A stretch of 15,131 nucleotides of DNA from an uncultured Ruminococcus sp. (GTDB lineage: Bacteria > Bacillota > Clostridia > Oscillospirales > Acutalibacteraceae): NCBI GenBank assembly GCA_902797065.1, contig CADBRK010000247.1:1-15131 (forward strand), written 5' to 3'. A program made the translations under genes and the position numbers. The notes under the pieces were generated by a model. That model was not told where the DNA came from. It ran no database searches and saw only the letters and a list, made by a program, of their open reading frames with translations. Below, piece after piece: positions 15,131 through 15,131 of this stretch. How positions within the stretch are numbered: position 1 is the stretch's first letter; each line of letters starts with the position of its first letter.

Positions 15131-15131
15131 A

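Overview
The window looks like a low-to-mid GC Firmicute of class Clostridia, most likely Ruminococcaceae/Oscillospiraceae-like. This is inferred from the gene order of the division and cell-wall (dcw) cluster, the AGGAGG-type ribosome binding sites and the codon use. No rRNA or other direct marker is present, so genus is not assigned.

Positions 1-8720 (+ strand) hold the 3' half of a dcw cluster. In order these are the C-terminus of a PASTA-bearing class B penicillin-binding protein, mraY, ftsW (spoVE-type), murG, murA, ftsQ/divIB and ftsZ. The genes are tightly packed and most have a clear Shine-Dalgarno sequence. Together they make lipid I and lipid II, polymerise and cross-link septal peptidoglycan, and build the Z ring. 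murD is absent from its usual place between mraY and ftsW, and no ftsA lies between ftsQ and ftsZ. ftsZ has its own roughly 300-bp upstream region with a plausible promoter.

A bidirectional terminator (8768-8794) separates ftsZ from a minus-strand operon (10730 to 8806): a YtrA-type GntR repressor, an ABC ATPase and an ABC-2 membrane protein. The promoter carries a perfect palindromic operator. Just upstream is a stand-alone S23-type four-helix-bundle protein (11261 to 10866) with its own promoter and a UUCG-loop terminator.

From about 11430 onward the sequence becomes AT-richer and accessory in character, all on the minus strand. It holds a decayed IS5-type transposase N-terminus, then a TIR-domain protein whose N-terminal half looks like a guanylate-kinase fold with a destroyed P-loop, and then a large protein. 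That protein combines TrkA-N/ThiF-like Rossmann segments, an apparent beta-rich insertion and a C-terminal bacterial RyR-type domain. The TIR and RyR proteins form the most interesting part of the window: a candidate nucleotide-signalling or antiphage system. The 5' end of the RyR gene starts at a TTG and overlaps another open frame running off the window edge, with an A7 run in the overlap, so it may be frameshifted.
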